A stretch of DNA of 64,000 nt, taken from assembly GCF_007644045.2 (NCBI RefSeq), contig NZ_VMDW02000090.1, forward strand, positions 31,762 through 95,761. Direction: 5' to 3'. The DNA comes from Vogesella urethralis. GTDB taxonomy: Bacteria; Pseudomonadota; Gammaproteobacteria; Burkholderiales; Chromobacteriaceae. The notes beneath the pieces are model-generated. The model did no database searches. It was not told the DNA's origin and worked only from the letters and a program-made list of their open reading frames with translations. Below are positions 36,953 to 46,875 of this stretch, in pieces. The position numbers and the translations under genes were made by a program. Position 1 is the stretch's first letter. Each line of letters begins with the position of its first letter.

Positions 36953-38254
36953 TCAGGGCGGATCGTCCAACACATGAAAGCCCCCTTTGCCGCGCCGTTT
37001 GGCCTCGTACATGGCCCGGTCGGCGGCGGCAATGATGGTGTCTGCCGGGGTATCTGCAGCCGCCATCGCCAGATGGATGCCGATACTGGCGCCAATACGA
37101 GCGTGATGGCCGGCCAGTTGATAGGGCTGCGACAGTTTGCGCAGCAGTTTGGTCGCGATATCACCTGCATGCCGGGCAGTGCTGATGCCCGGCAACAACA
37201 AGACGAATTCGTCGCCTGCCAGCCTGGCGACACCATCGCTGCTGCGCACGCCGTGCCGCAGCCGTTGTGCGATTTGTCGCAGCAGCATGTCGCCGGCGTC
37301 GTGGCCGAAGTCGTCGTTGATCGCTTTGAAGCCATCGATATCGATGAACAGCACGGCAACGCTGCCCGCTTGCTGCTGCAGAGCCTCATACAAGCCTTTG
37401 CGGTTTAGCAGGCCAGTCAGCAGGTCGCGCCGGGTTTCCTGCTCCAGCGCCTGTTCGGTCAGTTTGCGGCGCGTGATGTCGTGCAGGAAGATGTTGAGAT
37501 AGTGCTGGCCATCCACCGTATGCGGATAGGTACACACCTCCACCGTCAGCTCGTGGCCAAAGCGGCTTTGCAGCGTCCACTCCTGGCTGCGCACAGCACG
37601 CCCAGGCGGGAGCGTGAGCGCGTTGTGCAGGTGCAGCAGGCTGAAGTTTTGCGGGTGCTGGAACAGGATGCGCGCCAGCGGCTTGCCCAGCACCTCCTCA
37701 TTGCGCCACCCCAGCATGTTGGCCGCCGCGTGATTCCAGCTGACGACCGTAGTCCGTTCGTCCAGGCAGATGTAGGCAGCGCTGGCATTTTCCAGGACGG
37801 CGGCGTGCTGCAGGTGGCGCTCCCACAGTGACTTTTCCACTTGCGACTGCAACGAGATAATGGTTTGCAAGCCATTGTTCAGAGCCTGCAGCTCCTTGAC
37901 CTGCTGCTGCAGCAAGTCAAGCGGCGCGCATAGTGGCGCTGGCAGGGTAAAGCCGTGCAGTGTCAGGCAAATCACTTCCAGCCCGTCAGCGCAGCGGTGA
38001 TGGCGGGCCTGCACCGTATCGGCGGGCGGCGTCATGCCTAGCGCCGAAAAGAGTTGCTGCAAGGCCGGCGTGGCGGTTTCGGGGAGTGCCAGTGGCGTAC
38101 TGTGGCAATCGCCCGGCAACGCCCCTTGGGTAAAGTGGGTGGGCAGGTGCTGTCCTGCAAACAGCACGCCGTGGGTATCGAACACAGCGACAGGCATATC
38201 GGCCTTGCCGATGGCAGCGCCGAGGCTGCCGATCAGTTCCTTGATGCCATTCAT
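36953..38254 (-). CDS. PAS-containing diguanylate cyclase
   Basis: 433 residues from the ATG at 38254; the frame stays open to 38368, but that extension has no family character and includes further possible starts. A heme-less-looking PAS domain (about 155-265) is followed by GGDEF at about 275-430. The active-site motif is AGDEF, a tolerated variant, and RSSD five residues before it is a full inhibitory I-site, so it should be active and feedback-inhibited. The N-terminal 150 residues are an unassigned sensor. Confidence 0.82.
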   Translation of the reverse strand: MNGIKELIGSLGAAIGKADMPVAVFDTHGVLFAGQHLPTHFTQGALPGDCHSTPLALPETATPALQQLFSALGMTPPADTVQARHHRCADGLEVICLTLHGFTLPAPLCAPLDLLQQQVKELQALNNGLQTIISLQSQVEKSLWERHLQHAAVLENASAAYICLDERTTVVSWNHAAANMLGWRNEEVLGKPLARILFQHPQNFSLLHLHNALTLPPGRAVRSQEWTLQSRFGHELTVEVCTYPHTVDGQHYLNIFLHDITRRKLTEQALEQETRRDLLTGLLNRKGLYEALQQQAGSVAVLFIDIDGFKAINDDFGHDAGDMLLRQIAQRLRHGVRSSDGVARLAGDEFVLLLPGISTARHAGDIATKLLRKLSQPYQLAGHHARIGASIGIHLAMAAADTPADTIIAAADRAMYEAKRRGKGGFHVLDDPP

Positions 38255-38908
38255 ATCAACATCCGGTTTGCGTGTTTGGTAAGCGAACCCGGGCACGCTT
38301 CTGCTGGCATGCAGACCTAGGGTTCGATGCACATTGTTCTCTCTTGCCGAGCACAGCGGGCCGAACATAGCCGACGCCTTGTCGGACAGTCAAACCATGG
38401 CCTGGCGCCGCATGCCAATGTCGCGCCGCGCTGCAGCATGCCGGGTGCTTTTAATGCCATGTGGGAGTAATGAAATGTCTGAAATCTGTCAGTAGCAATG
38501 CAATATGGCTACGAAGCGCTACAAAGTGGCCACTTTGTTTTTGCGGCGTGGTGCGGCTTTAAAACAGGCGCGGTATTTTTTGCATAATCAATAAAATTGA
38601 AATGAATGTTTGAAATCGATCCGGGTAAGCGGGTCACGCAGTGCTTTCTGCTGTGCCGTACGGATTGGTTCGGCTGCTTGCTGGCTGACGGCCCTTCCGC
38701 GGCGACAGGCTGCCAACGGTGCCTGTGGGGCAAAATGAGCCCGCTTCGGCATGGCAAGCAGCCTGGCCCGCATGAATGGCACGCAGTTTGTGGTATGGTA
38801 CGGATGCGAAAAATTTCAGGACAGCGCGATGGCGGCTGGTGTTTGCCAGCCAAGGCGGCAAAGGCCCGGCCACGTTGCGAGGTCATTTAGATAAGGGTTT
38901 AAAGCATC
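38255..38908. other. Long intergenic region between the cyclase and trpG
   Basis: About 650 bases without a convincing gene. It holds a perfect 18-bp palindrome ACAAAGTGGCCACTTTGT (38521-38538) followed by TTTTT on the plus strand, an AT-rich stretch with CATAAT at 38583-38588, and no trp leader peptide with adjacent Trp codons and an attenuator that I can identify. A frame of 94 codons exists at 38606 but has no ribosome site or family character. Confidence 0.45.
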
Positions 38909-39478
38909 ATGCTGTTAATGATCGACAACTACGACTCCTTTACCTACAACCTAGTGCAGTACTTTGGCGAGCTGGGGCAGGAGGTAAAGGTTTTCCGTAA
39001 TGATGAAATCACGCTGCAGGAAATCGAAGCGCTGAATCCGCAGTATCTGGTGTTGTCGCCGGGGCCGTGCACGCCCAACGAGGCGGGTATTTCGGTGCCG
39101 GCCATCCATCATTTTGCCGGCAAGCTGCCGATCATGGGCGTGTGCCTGGGGCACCAGAGTATCGGCCAGGCGTTCGGTGGCAAGATCATCCACGCCAAGC
39201 AGCTGATGCACGGCAAGGTGTCGCCGGTGTCGCACCATAATGTCGGCATGTTCCGCGACTTGCCCAATCCGGTGACCTGCACCCGCTACCATTCGCTGGT
39301 GATCGAGCGCGAATCGCTGCCAGATTGCCTGGAAATCACCGCCTGGACCGAGGACGGCGAGATCATGGGCGTACGTCACAAGACGTTGCCGATCGAGGGC
39401 GTGCAGTTCCACCCCGAATCGATCCTGACCGAGCATGGTCACCAGATGCTGCAGAACTTCCTCACCGAATTCGCCTGA
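38909..39478 (+). CDS. trpG: Anthranilate synthase component II (glutamine amidotransferase)
   Basis: 189 residues. [15 protein letters not shown] carries the nucleophilic Cys, and the His-Glu pair is in VQFHPESI. Starts [15 protein letters not shown]. It provides ammonia for TrpE, which is not in this window. In some bacteria it also serves p-aminobenzoate synthesis. Confidence 0.95.
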   Translation: MLLMIDNYDSFTYNLVQYFGELGQEVKVFRNDEITLQEIEALNPQYLVLSPGPCTPNEAGISVPAIHHFAGKLPIMGVCLGHQSIGQAFGGKIIHAKQLMHGKVSPVSHHNVGMFRDLPNPVTCTRYHSLVIERESLPDCLEITAWTEDGEIMGVRHKTLPIEGVQFHPESILTEHGHQMLQNFLTEFA

Positions 39479-39509
39479 GCCGCTTACCCCCCATTGCCGG
39501 AGATATTGC

Positions 39510-40535
39510 ATGATCACACCGCAGGCCGCGCTTAACCGCCTGATCGACCAGAACGAACTGTTTCACGATGAAATGCTGGACCTGATGCGCCAGATCATGC
39601 GCGGCGAAGTCCCGCCAGCACTGATTGCGGCCATCCTGATCGGCTTGCGCGTCAAAACCGAGAGCGTGCTGGAGATTGCGGCCGCGGCCCAGGTGATGCG
39701 CGAGTTTGCCACTACCGTGCCGGTGCAGCAGCGCACCCATCTGGTAGACACCTGCGGTACTGGCGGCGACAAGAGTCATACTTTTAATATCTCCACGACC
39801 GCCGCCTTTGTCAGCGCGGCGGCAGGTGCCCGCGTGGCCAAGCATGGCGGCCGCTCGGTGTCGTCCAGTTCCGGCAGTGCCGACGTGCTGGAGGCGCTGG
39901 GCGTCAACCTGGCGCTCGATGCAGCCGGCGTGGCGCGCTGTATCGACCAGATCGGCGTCGGCTTCATGTTCGCCCCCAATCACCACACCGCCATGAAGTA
40001 TGTGGCGCCGGTGCGCAAGGAGCTGGGCGTACGCACCATCTTCAATATTCTGGGCCCGCTGACCAACCCGGCCGGGGCTCCCAACCAGGTAATGGGCGTG
40101 TTCCACCCCGACCTGGTAGGCATCCAGGCGCGGGTGCTGCGTCAGCTGGGCAGCGAGCACGTGATGATCGTGCACGGTAGCGACGGCCTGGATGAAATCA
40201 CGCTGTCCGGCAATACCCATGTGGCGGAGCTGAAAGATGGCGTCATTCTGGATTACACGCTGAACCCGGCTGATTTCGGCCTGGCGCAAGCGCCGTTGTC
40301 GGCCATCCGTGCCGAGAACGCCGAGGCTTCCCGCCAGTTCCTGCTGGACGTGCTGGCCGGCAAGCCCGGCCCGGCGCGCGATATCGTGCTACTGAATGCC
40401 GGTGCGGCCATCTACACCGCCGGTGTGGCCGCAACGCTGGCAGATGGCGTGCTGGCCGCAGCTGCCGCCATCGACAGCGGCGCTGCGCGTGCCAAGCTCG
40501 ACGCGCTGGTGCAGCTGAGTCACAATATCGGCTGA
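39510..40535 (+). CDS. trpD: Anthranilate phosphoribosyltransferase
   Basis: 341 residues; the second enzyme of tryptophan synthesis. The PRPP-binding [14 protein letters not shown] (about 76-89) and [18 protein letters not shown] are intact. GGAG at good spacing picks the ATG at 39510 over the upstream open frame, which overlaps trpG. Confidence 0.96.
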   Translation: MITPQAALNRLIDQNELFHDEMLDLMRQIMRGEVPPALIAAILIGLRVKTESVLEIAAAAQVMREFATTVPVQQRTHLVDTCGTGGDKSHTFNISTTAAFVSAAAGARVAKHGGRSVSSSSGSADVLEALGVNLALDAAGVARCIDQIGVGFMFAPNHHTAMKYVAPVRKELGVRTIFNILGPLTNPAGAPNQVMGVFHPDLVGIQARVLRQLGSEHVMIVHGSDGLDEITLSGNTHVAELKDGVILDYTLNPADFGLAQAPLSAIRAENAEASRQFLLDVLAGKPGPARDIVLLNAGAAIYTAGVAATLADGVLAAAAAIDSGAARAKLDALVQLSHNIG

Positions 40536-40590
40536 TGCCATTCGCAATGCACACTTATTTCTAAATAGACAAACAGACAAGCACTAGCCC

Positions 40591-41964
40591 ATGACTATCG
40601 CTCAATCCATTTTCAAAGCCTACGATATCCGTGGTGTCGTCGGTGACACCCTGACAGACGATGCTGCCTACCTGATCGGCCGCGCCATCGGCAGCGAAGC
40701 GCGCCTGCGCAAAGTGTCGGCCATCTGCATTGGCCGTGACGGCCGCTTGTCCGGCCCGGCACTGGCCGGCCGCCTGGCTGAGGGTATTCGCGCTGCCGGT
40801 GTCGATGTGATCGACGTTGGCCGCGTCGCTACCCCGATGCTGTACTTTGCCGCTTACCAGCTGGAAACCTTCTCCGGCGTGATGGTGACCGGCAGCCACA
40901 ATCCGCCAGACTACAACGGCTTCAAGATGATGCTGGATGGCGAGACGCTTGCCGGTGACTGGATCCAGACCCTGTACCAGCGCATCATCAACAACGACTT
41001 CGCCAGCGGCGAGGGCAGCTACCGTACCCACGACATTGCCGACGCCTACCACCAGCGCGTGGTCAGCGACGTGAAGCTGGCTCGCCCGATGAAGGTGATT
41101 GTCGATTGCGGCAACGGTGTGCCGGGCGACTTTGCGCCGCGTCTGTTCAAGGCGCTGGGTTGCGAAGTACAAGAGCTGTTCTGCGAAGTGGACGGCCATT
41201 TTCCTAACCACCACCCGGACCCGGCCAAGCCGGAAAACCTGCAGGACGTCATTCGCGCACTGCAAGACACCGACGCCGAAATCGGCCTGGCTTTCGATGG
41301 CGACGGTGATCGCCTGGGCGTGGTCACCAAAGATGGCAGCATCATCTGGCCGGACCGCCAGATGATGCTGTTTGCCGAAGACGTGCTCAGCCGTCAGCCG
41401 GGCGCGCGCATCATTTACGACGTGAAGTGTACCCGCCTGCTGGCGCCGGCGATCAAGGCTGCCGGCGGTGTGCCGATGATCAACCGCACCGGCCACAGCT
41501 TCATGAAAGCGGCGCTGAAAGCGCACCCGGATGGGGCGCTGGCCGGCGAGATGTCGGGCCACATTTTCTTCAAGGAGCGCTGGTACGGCTTTGACGATGG
41601 CTTGTACACCGGCGCCCGCCTGCTGGAAATCCTGTCCAAGGTGGCCGACCCGTCTGCCGTGCTGAACGCGCTGCCGAATGCCGTTTCCACGCCGGAACTG
41701 AACCTGAAGACGGCCGAAGGCGAAAACCACGCGCTGATCGCCCGCCTGCAGCAAACCGCCCAGTTTGACGGCGCCGAAGACATCATCACCATCGATGGTT
41801 TGCGCGTTGAGTACGCCGACGGTTTCGGCCTGATGCGCGCGTCCAATACCACGCCGGTGGTGGTGCTGCGTTTCGAAGCCGATAACGAAGCCGCGCTGCA
41901 ACGCATCCAGAACGATTTCCGCCGTGTACTGGCGCAGGAAACCAGCGCAACGCTGCCGTTCTAG
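40591..41964 (+). CDS. Phosphomannomutase/phosphoglucomutase
   Basis: 457 residues of the AlgC/ManB type. The phospho-serine loop TGSHNPPDYNG (Ser near residue 99), the metal loop DGDGDRLG and the sugar-specificity motif GEMSGHIFF are present. Supplies mannose-1-P or glucose-1-P for surface polysaccharide. The start is MTIAQSIFKAYDIRG. Whether it is used more for mannose or glucose cannot be told. Confidence 0.93.
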   Translation: MTIAQSIFKAYDIRGVVGDTLTDDAAYLIGRAIGSEARLRKVSAICIGRDGRLSGPALAGRLAEGIRAAGVDVIDVGRVATPMLYFAAYQLETFSGVMVTGSHNPPDYNGFKMMLDGETLAGDWIQTLYQRIINNDFASGEGSYRTHDIADAYHQRVVSDVKLARPMKVIVDCGNGVPGDFAPRLFKALGCEVQELFCEVDGHFPNHHPDPAKPENLQDVIRALQDTDAEIGLAFDGDGDRLGVVTKDGSIIWPDRQMMLFAEDVLSRQPGARIIYDVKCTRLLAPAIKAAGGVPMINRTGHSFMKAALKAHPDGALAGEMSGHIFFKERWYGFDDGLYTGARLLEILSKVADPSAVLNALPNAVSTPELNLKTAEGENHALIARLQQTAQFDGAEDIITIDGLRVEYADGFGLMRASNTTPVVVLRFEADNEAALQRIQNDFRRVLAQETSATLPF

Positions 41965-42021
41965 GCGATAATGGCGCCCGAGCCAGCCCTGCCGCTTGCC
42001 GGCAGGGCACCATGACGTACC

Positions 42022-42045
42022 AAAGGTTGGCCGCGGCCAACCTTT
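42022..42045. repeat. Back-to-back decamer pair upstream of prmB (hairpin terminator)
   Basis: A perfect 24-bp palindrome built from decamers at 42025-42034 and 42033-42042 plus flanking AAA/TTT, ending in a T run (CCTTTTGCATTT). As RNA it is an intrinsic-terminator-like stem after the mutase gene, 40 nt before prmB. Confidence 0.75.
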
Positions 42046-42085
42046 TGCATTTGCCGGCGCTTGCGCCGCACAGAAAGGACCCCCG

Positions 42086-43024
42086 ATGTACGAAGAAGCC
42101 GCCAGTGCCTTCCAGACCGTGCGCGACCTGATGCGCTTTGCCGTGTCACGCTTCAACGAAGCCGAGCTTACCTACGGCCACGGCACCCAGAACGCCTACG
42201 ACGAGGCGGCCTATCTGATCCTGTCGGCGCTGAACCTGCCGATCCAGCAACTGGAGCCGTATCTGGACGCGCGCTTGCTGCCGGGCGAAGTGGCCGACGT
42301 GCTGGCGCTGATCCGTCGTCGCGCCGAAGAGCGCGTGCCGGTAGCGTACCTGACCAACGAGGCGTGGCAGGGCGAGTTCAATTTTTACGTGGACGAGCGC
42401 GTGCTGGTGCCGCGCAGCTTCATCTACGAGCTGATGGGCGAGCCGCTGGCACCGTGGATCGAGCATCCGGAGCTGGTACACCGCGCGCTGGACCTGTGCA
42501 CTGGCTCTGGCTGCCTGGCCATCCAGATGGCGCATCACTACCCGGATGCCGAGATCGACGCGGTAGACATCTCGCTGGACGCGCTGGAAGTGGCCAGCAT
42601 CAACATCCAGAATTACGGTCTGGAAGACCGCATCCAGCTGATTCACAGCGATCTGGTAGAGGGCCTGGAAGAACCGTACGACCTGATCATCTCCAACCCG
42701 CCGTACGTGGACGCCGAATCGGTTGCCGCGCTGCCGGCCGAGTACCTGCACGAGCCCGAGCTGGCGCTGGGCTCGGGGGAAGATGGTCTGGACGCTACCC
42801 ATGTCATTCTGCAGAATGCTGCCCGCCTGCTGAACCCGCAGGGTGTGCTGCTGGTGGAAATCGGCCACAACCGCGACGTGCTGGAAGCTGCTTACCCCAG
42901 CCTGCCGTTCGTGTGGATGGAAACCCAGAGTGGCGACGGCTTTGTGTTCCTGCTGACGCGCGAAGACCTGGTGGCTGCCGGCATGGGCGACCCGATGAAC
43001 GACGCGGATTTCGCCGACGACTAA
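42086..43024 (+). CDS. prmB: 50S ribosomal protein L3 glutamine methyltransferase
   Basis: 312 residues. SAM-binding motif I DLCTGSGCLAIQ (about 132-143) and the catalytic NPPYVDAE motif (about 202-209) are intact. The frame upstream runs through the palindrome and is not conserved; AGAAAGGA fixes 42086. PrmC shares NPPY, but the N-terminal domain is of PrmB type. Confidence 0.93.
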   Translation: MYEEAASAFQTVRDLMRFAVSRFNEAELTYGHGTQNAYDEAAYLILSALNLPIQQLEPYLDARLLPGEVADVLALIRRRAEERVPVAYLTNEAWQGEFNFYVDERVLVPRSFIYELMGEPLAPWIEHPELVHRALDLCTGSGCLAIQMAHHYPDAEIDAVDISLDALEVASINIQNYGLEDRIQLIHSDLVEGLEEPYDLIISNPPYVDAESVAALPAEYLHEPELALGSGEDGLDATHVILQNAARLLNPQGVLLVEIGHNRDVLEAAYPSLPFVWMETQSGDGFVFLLTREDLVAAGMGDPMNDADFADD

Positions 43025-43051
43025 GCGGGCTGCCGAGGCCCGGCTTGTGCT

Positions 43052-43080
43052 AACCCCGCCACCTTGGTGGCGGGGTTTTG
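43052..43080 (+). terminator. prmB terminator
   Basis: AACCCCGCCACC / GGTGGCGGGGTT with only TT in the loop by strict pairing, then TTGC. Strong. Confidence 0.85.
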
Positions 43081-43108
43081 CTTGTCCACATTGCGGTGGG
43101 TAGGCATG

Positions 43109-43136
43109 AAAAAGCCCCGCATTCAGGCGGGGCTTG
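43109..43136 (-). terminator. map terminator
   Basis: On the minus strand AAGCCCCGC / GCGGGGCTT followed by TTTTC, 19 nt after the map stop. Confidence 0.85.
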
Positions 43137-43154
43137 CGTTGACGGGCTGCTTGT

Positions 43155-43955
43155 TTATTTCTTCCACACCGGCTTGGGCGGGGTGCCTTCCGAGGTGGTG
43201 AGGATCTCGTAGCCGTCGGCGGTCACCAGGATGGTGTGTTCCCACTGCGCAGACAGGCTGCGGTCCTTGGTCACCACGGTCCAGCCGTCGGCCAGCAGGC
43301 GCAGGTGGCGTTTGCCCTGGTTGATCATCGGCTCGATGGTGAAGATCATGCCTTCTTGCAGCTCCAGGCCGGTGCCGGGCTGGCCGTAATGCAGTACCTG
43401 CGGTTCTTCGTGAAACTTGGTGCCGATGCCGTGGCCGCAGAACTCCTGCACCACGCTGTAGCCGGCGGCTTCGGCGTGACGCTGGATGGCGTAGCCGATG
43501 TCTCCCAGGTGCGTGCCCGGCTTCACTTTCTCGATGCCTTTCCACATGCACTCGTAGGTCACCTTGCACAGGCGGCGGGCAAACTCGCTCACCTCGCCCA
43601 CGTAGTACATGCGGCTATTGTCGCCGTGGTAGCCGTCCTTGATCACGGTGATGTCCAGGTTGACGATGTCGCCCTTTTTCAGCGGCTTGTCATCGGGAAT
43701 GCCGTGGCAGATCACGTGATTTACCGAGGTGCAGATCGATTTCGGGTACGGCGTGCCGCCGTCGGGTGCGTAGTTCAGCGGGGCAGGGATGGTGCCTTGC
43801 ACGTTGACCATGTAGTCATGGCACAGGCGGTTCAGCTCTTCGGTGGTAACGCCCGGTTTGACGAACGGTGTGATGTAGTCCAGTACCTCGGCCGCCAGAC
43901 GGCCGGCGATACGCATTTTTTCGATGTCTTGCTGATTCTTGATAACGATGGCCAT
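43155..43955 (-). CDS. map: Methionine aminopeptidase, type I
   Basis: 266 residues. The five metal ligands are conserved: Asp in NLDITVIKDG and in GDNSRM, His in GHGIGTKFHE, Glu in FTIEPM and in WEHTI. Removes initiator methionine. Usually near rpsB; here it is about 42 kb away. Confidence 0.96.
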   Translation of the reverse strand: MAIVIKNQQDIEKMRIAGRLAAEVLDYITPFVKPGVTTEELNRLCHDYMVNVQGTIPAPLNYAPDGGTPYPKSICTSVNHVICHGIPDDKPLKKGDIVNLDITVIKDGYHGDNSRMYYVGEVSEFARRLCKVTYECMWKGIEKVKPGTHLGDIGYAIQRHAEAAGYSVVQEFCGHGIGTKFHEEPQVLHYGQPGTGLELQEGMIFTIEPMINQGKRHLRLLADGWTVVTKDRSLSAQWEHTILVTADGYEILTTSEGTPPKPVWKK

Positions 43956-44070
43956 GCTTCAGTCGCTTGATGAGTTAGGCGTGTATGGTAGCAAATACTA
44001 CGTTTCGCGGGCACGGCTTGCGGATCAGGAATGAGGGAGCTTGCCAGGCTGCGCCGGTAGCGCGCTGCGG

Positions 44071-44385
44071 TCAGGCCAGAAACTGGTTGGGGTAGACTTC
44101 GTCGATCAGCGTGCGGCAGTCCACGATACGCAGATCGTTGTCTTTGGCGAAGTCCATCAGGAAGCGGTAGACGGCAGGCTGGATTTTTTCCAGCTTTTTG
44201 TCCACGGCGACGCAGCGGACGTTGTCCAGCATCATCGGGCGCACAAACTGGTGGTAGGCCAGTTTCTGGTCGTCGCCGAAGGAAGCCAGAATGCCGGCCA
44301 GGCGCTCGGCCCAGTCGCTGGGGCGGAAGGTACGGCCTTCGGAAGTCAGGCCTTGGATAACGATTTCGTACGGGTTGCAGATCAT
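44071..44385 (-). CDS. DUF3579 protein
   Basis: 104 residues, MICNPYEIVIQGLTSEGRTF onward, a small soluble family typical of betaproteobacteria. FRPSDWAERLAG is its conserved patch. Function not known. It shares a strand with map but has 115 nt between them. Confidence 0.75.
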   Translation of the reverse strand: MICNPYEIVIQGLTSEGRTFRPSDWAERLAGILASFGDDQKLAYHQFVRPMMLDNVRCVAVDKKLEKIQPAVYRFLMDFAKDNDLRIVDCRTLIDEVYPNQFLA

Positions 44386-44555
44386 GGCTTTAACCGGGCG
44401 CTTGTTCTTGTGGGTGTGGTCTCAGCCCGTAGCCTGCTTTATTGAAAAGGGCATGGTATTGCCTGGCAGGTCATTCGGGTTGACCCTAATTCTAGCCTAA
44501 AATCGATTTCACTTCACGTTTTAGGCAGCTTGTTGCGCCACGGTTTTCCCTAATG

Positions 44556-46691
44556 TCAGAGCCGACGGAAAGCTGGCAGCGATGCCAGCAGGCGTTTGCC
44601 GTACTGTTGGCGCACGATGCGGTTGTCCAGGATGGTGACGCGGCCGTAGTCGCTTTCGGTGCGGATCAGGCGGCCTACCGCCTGTACCAGCTTGATCGAC
44701 GCTTCCGGTACGGTCAGCTCGATGAACGGGTTGCCACCACGTTTTTCGATCCAGCGCGATAGCGTGCGGCCAACCGGGTCGTCCGGCATGGCAAACGGCA
44801 GCTTGGCGATGATGACATGCACGCAGGCTTCGCCCGGCAGGTCCAGCCCTTCCGAGAACGAGTCCAGGCCGAACAGCACGCTGGGGCGGTCGGCTTTCAG
44901 CGCTGCGTAGTGGTTTTCCAGCAGAACCGCCTTGGGTAGCTCGCCCTGCATCTGCACGTGCTGGCGTAGACCGGCCGGAATGCCTTCCGCCACTTCCTGC
45001 ATCTGTTTGCGCGAGGTAAACAGCACCAGCGTGCCCAGCGGTTGGGACAGGTCGATCAGCTTGGGTAGCCAGTCGATGATCTCGCGGGTGTGCGCGGCCG
45101 GGTCTTTGGGCGTGGCGTGCAGCGGCGGCAGGTACAGCTCGCCCTGTTCGGTAAAGTTGAACGGCGACTCCAGTGCGACGCACTGTACGTCGGGCAGCCA
45201 TTTCAGGCCGGTCTGCGACAGCAGCAGGTCGAAATTGCCCAGCGAGCGCAGCGTGGCGGAGGTGAGTAGAGCGCCGGAGGCGCGCCGCCACAGGTTCGCC
45301 GCCAGGCTGCCGGCAGCGGTAACCGGCGATGCCGAGAAAATGTAGTCGCCTTTGCCGTCGGCACGGCGGGTGACCCATTTGGCGATTGGCGGCGCGTTTT
45401 CGTCCGGCTCGCGTTCGTACAGGTCCCACAGCGCCACCATCGGTTCGACTTTGCTGACGAAGAAACCGGTGTCGGCGGCCAGCTTGTCCAGCAGCACGGC
45501 GTCCTGTTGTTTGTCCTTGCGCAGTGCGCCGATGGCGTCGCTGATGCCGGTAAGGTTCTTGTACAGCGCCCGTGCCGACAGTGCCATGTTGGCCGCCGGA
45601 ATCTTCATGTGCTCGGGCAGGATGCCGTCTTCGATCAGCCAGCTGGGCTCCAGGTTGTCGCTATTGGCTTCCAGCTCGGTCTGGCCTTGCAGCAGCCACA
45701 GCCATTCGGTCAGGCTTTCCATGCAGGCGCCGGCGGCGTCCATCGCGTTGGCACACAGCTCGGGTTTGTCGATCAGCGTTTGTACGCGGGTGGCTAGTGC
45801 CGGTACTTTGTCCAGCCACGCCATGGCCTGCGCCAGGCTGTGTTCGGCGGCAAACTGGTTGACCGCCTTCTTGGCCAGGTGGTGCGCCTCGTCGATGCAG
45901 TACAGGCTTTGCTCCGGTGCCGGCAGGATGACGCCGCCACCCATCGATACGTCGGCCAGCAGCAAGTCATGGTTGGCTACGACCACGTCCACTTTTTCCA
46001 GCATGTCGCGCGCCAGGTAAAACGGGCATTCGGCACGGTTGGGGCAGCCGGCTTTCAGGCAGCCGTGGCGGTCGTTGGTGACGCGGCGCCACAGCTCGTC
46101 CTGGATATTTTCCGGCCAGCTGTCGCGGTCGCCGTTCCAGCGGCGGTAATGGAAGGCGTCGGCCAGCTGGCGCAGGGCGTCGATCTCCGCCTGTTCCGGC
46201 TTGCGCTCCCACAAGGCCATGCTCGGGTCCATCGCCAGCAACTCGCCCTGGGCGGTGTCGGCTGTCAATTGGTACAGGCGGTACGGGCACAGGTAGCGGC
46301 CGCGGCCCTTGGCTAGCGCAAAGGTCACTGCCAGGCCGCTTTTGTCGATCATGAACGGCAGGTCACGGTTGACCAGCTGTTCCTGTAGCGCGATGGTGGC
46401 GCTGGTGACCACCAGCTTCTTGCCGCGCGACTTGGCCATCACGCCGCCGGCCAGCAGGTAGGCCAGACTCTTGCCGACACCGGTGGGGCCTTCCACCACC
46501 ACGATGCTGTCCCCGCTATTGTCTTCCGGCTCCTGCTCGTTATCCGTGGGCGGCATGGTGCAGCGGCCGAAGGCGTTGGCGATTTCGGCCAGCATGCGGC
46601 GCTGCGCCGCGCGCGGACGGAAGCCGGGCAGGTTGTCGGAAATGGCGCGGTAATGGTCGCGCAGCAGGTTCTTTTCGATGTCGGTCAGCAT
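44556..46691 (-). CDS. dinG: ATP-dependent DNA helicase DinG
   Basis: 711 residues, an XPD-like superfamily-2 helicase acting on R-loops and forks. Walker A EGPTGVGKS (about 57-65), Walker B DEAHH, and motif VI QAVGRLIRTESDYG are present. The Fe-S cysteines appear in LCPYRL, HGCLKAGCPNRAEC. Starts at 46700 and 46739 are also possible; the one at 46691 (MLTDIEKNLL) begins the conserved part. Confidence 0.93.
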   Translation of the reverse strand: MLTDIEKNLLRDHYRAISDNLPGFRPRAAQRRMLAEIANAFGRCTMPPTDNEQEPEDNSGDSIVVVEGPTGVGKSLAYLLAGGVMAKSRGKKLVVTSATIALQEQLVNRDLPFMIDKSGLAVTFALAKGRGRYLCPYRLYQLTADTAQGELLAMDPSMALWERKPEQAEIDALRQLADAFHYRRWNGDRDSWPENIQDELWRRVTNDRHGCLKAGCPNRAECPFYLARDMLEKVDVVVANHDLLLADVSMGGGVILPAPEQSLYCIDEAHHLAKKAVNQFAAEHSLAQAMAWLDKVPALATRVQTLIDKPELCANAMDAAGACMESLTEWLWLLQGQTELEANSDNLEPSWLIEDGILPEHMKIPAANMALSARALYKNLTGISDAIGALRKDKQQDAVLLDKLAADTGFFVSKVEPMVALWDLYEREPDENAPPIAKWVTRRADGKGDYIFSASPVTAAGSLAANLWRRASGALLTSATLRSLGNFDLLLSQTGLKWLPDVQCVALESPFNFTEQGELYLPPLHATPKDPAAHTREIIDWLPKLIDLSQPLGTLVLFTSRKQMQEVAEGIPAGLRQHVQMQGELPKAVLLENHYAALKADRPSVLFGLDSFSEGLDLPGEACVHVIIAKLPFAMPDDPVGRTLSRWIEKRGGNPFIELTVPEASIKLVQAVGRLIRTESDYGRVTILDNRIVRQQYGKRLLASLPAFRRL

Positions 46692-46875
46692 GGGCGGCAT
46701 TGTAACGGATTGGGGCGGTGGCTGCTGGCAAGGCGACATCGGCTACGCTGTTTTGCGACTGCAGCATGACAGCATGGTGCGGCTGTGCTTACGATAGCGC
46801 CAAACAACGCCGCAGCGACGGCCATAACAGCACGACAGACAGCATAAAAAACGCAGTATCAAGAGGAGAGCACCG

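Noticed and set aside
38606..38890. Possible 94-residue gene upstream of trpG
   Set aside because: No ribosome site, no family character and odd composition (Cys/Trp/Pro-rich); more likely non-coding.
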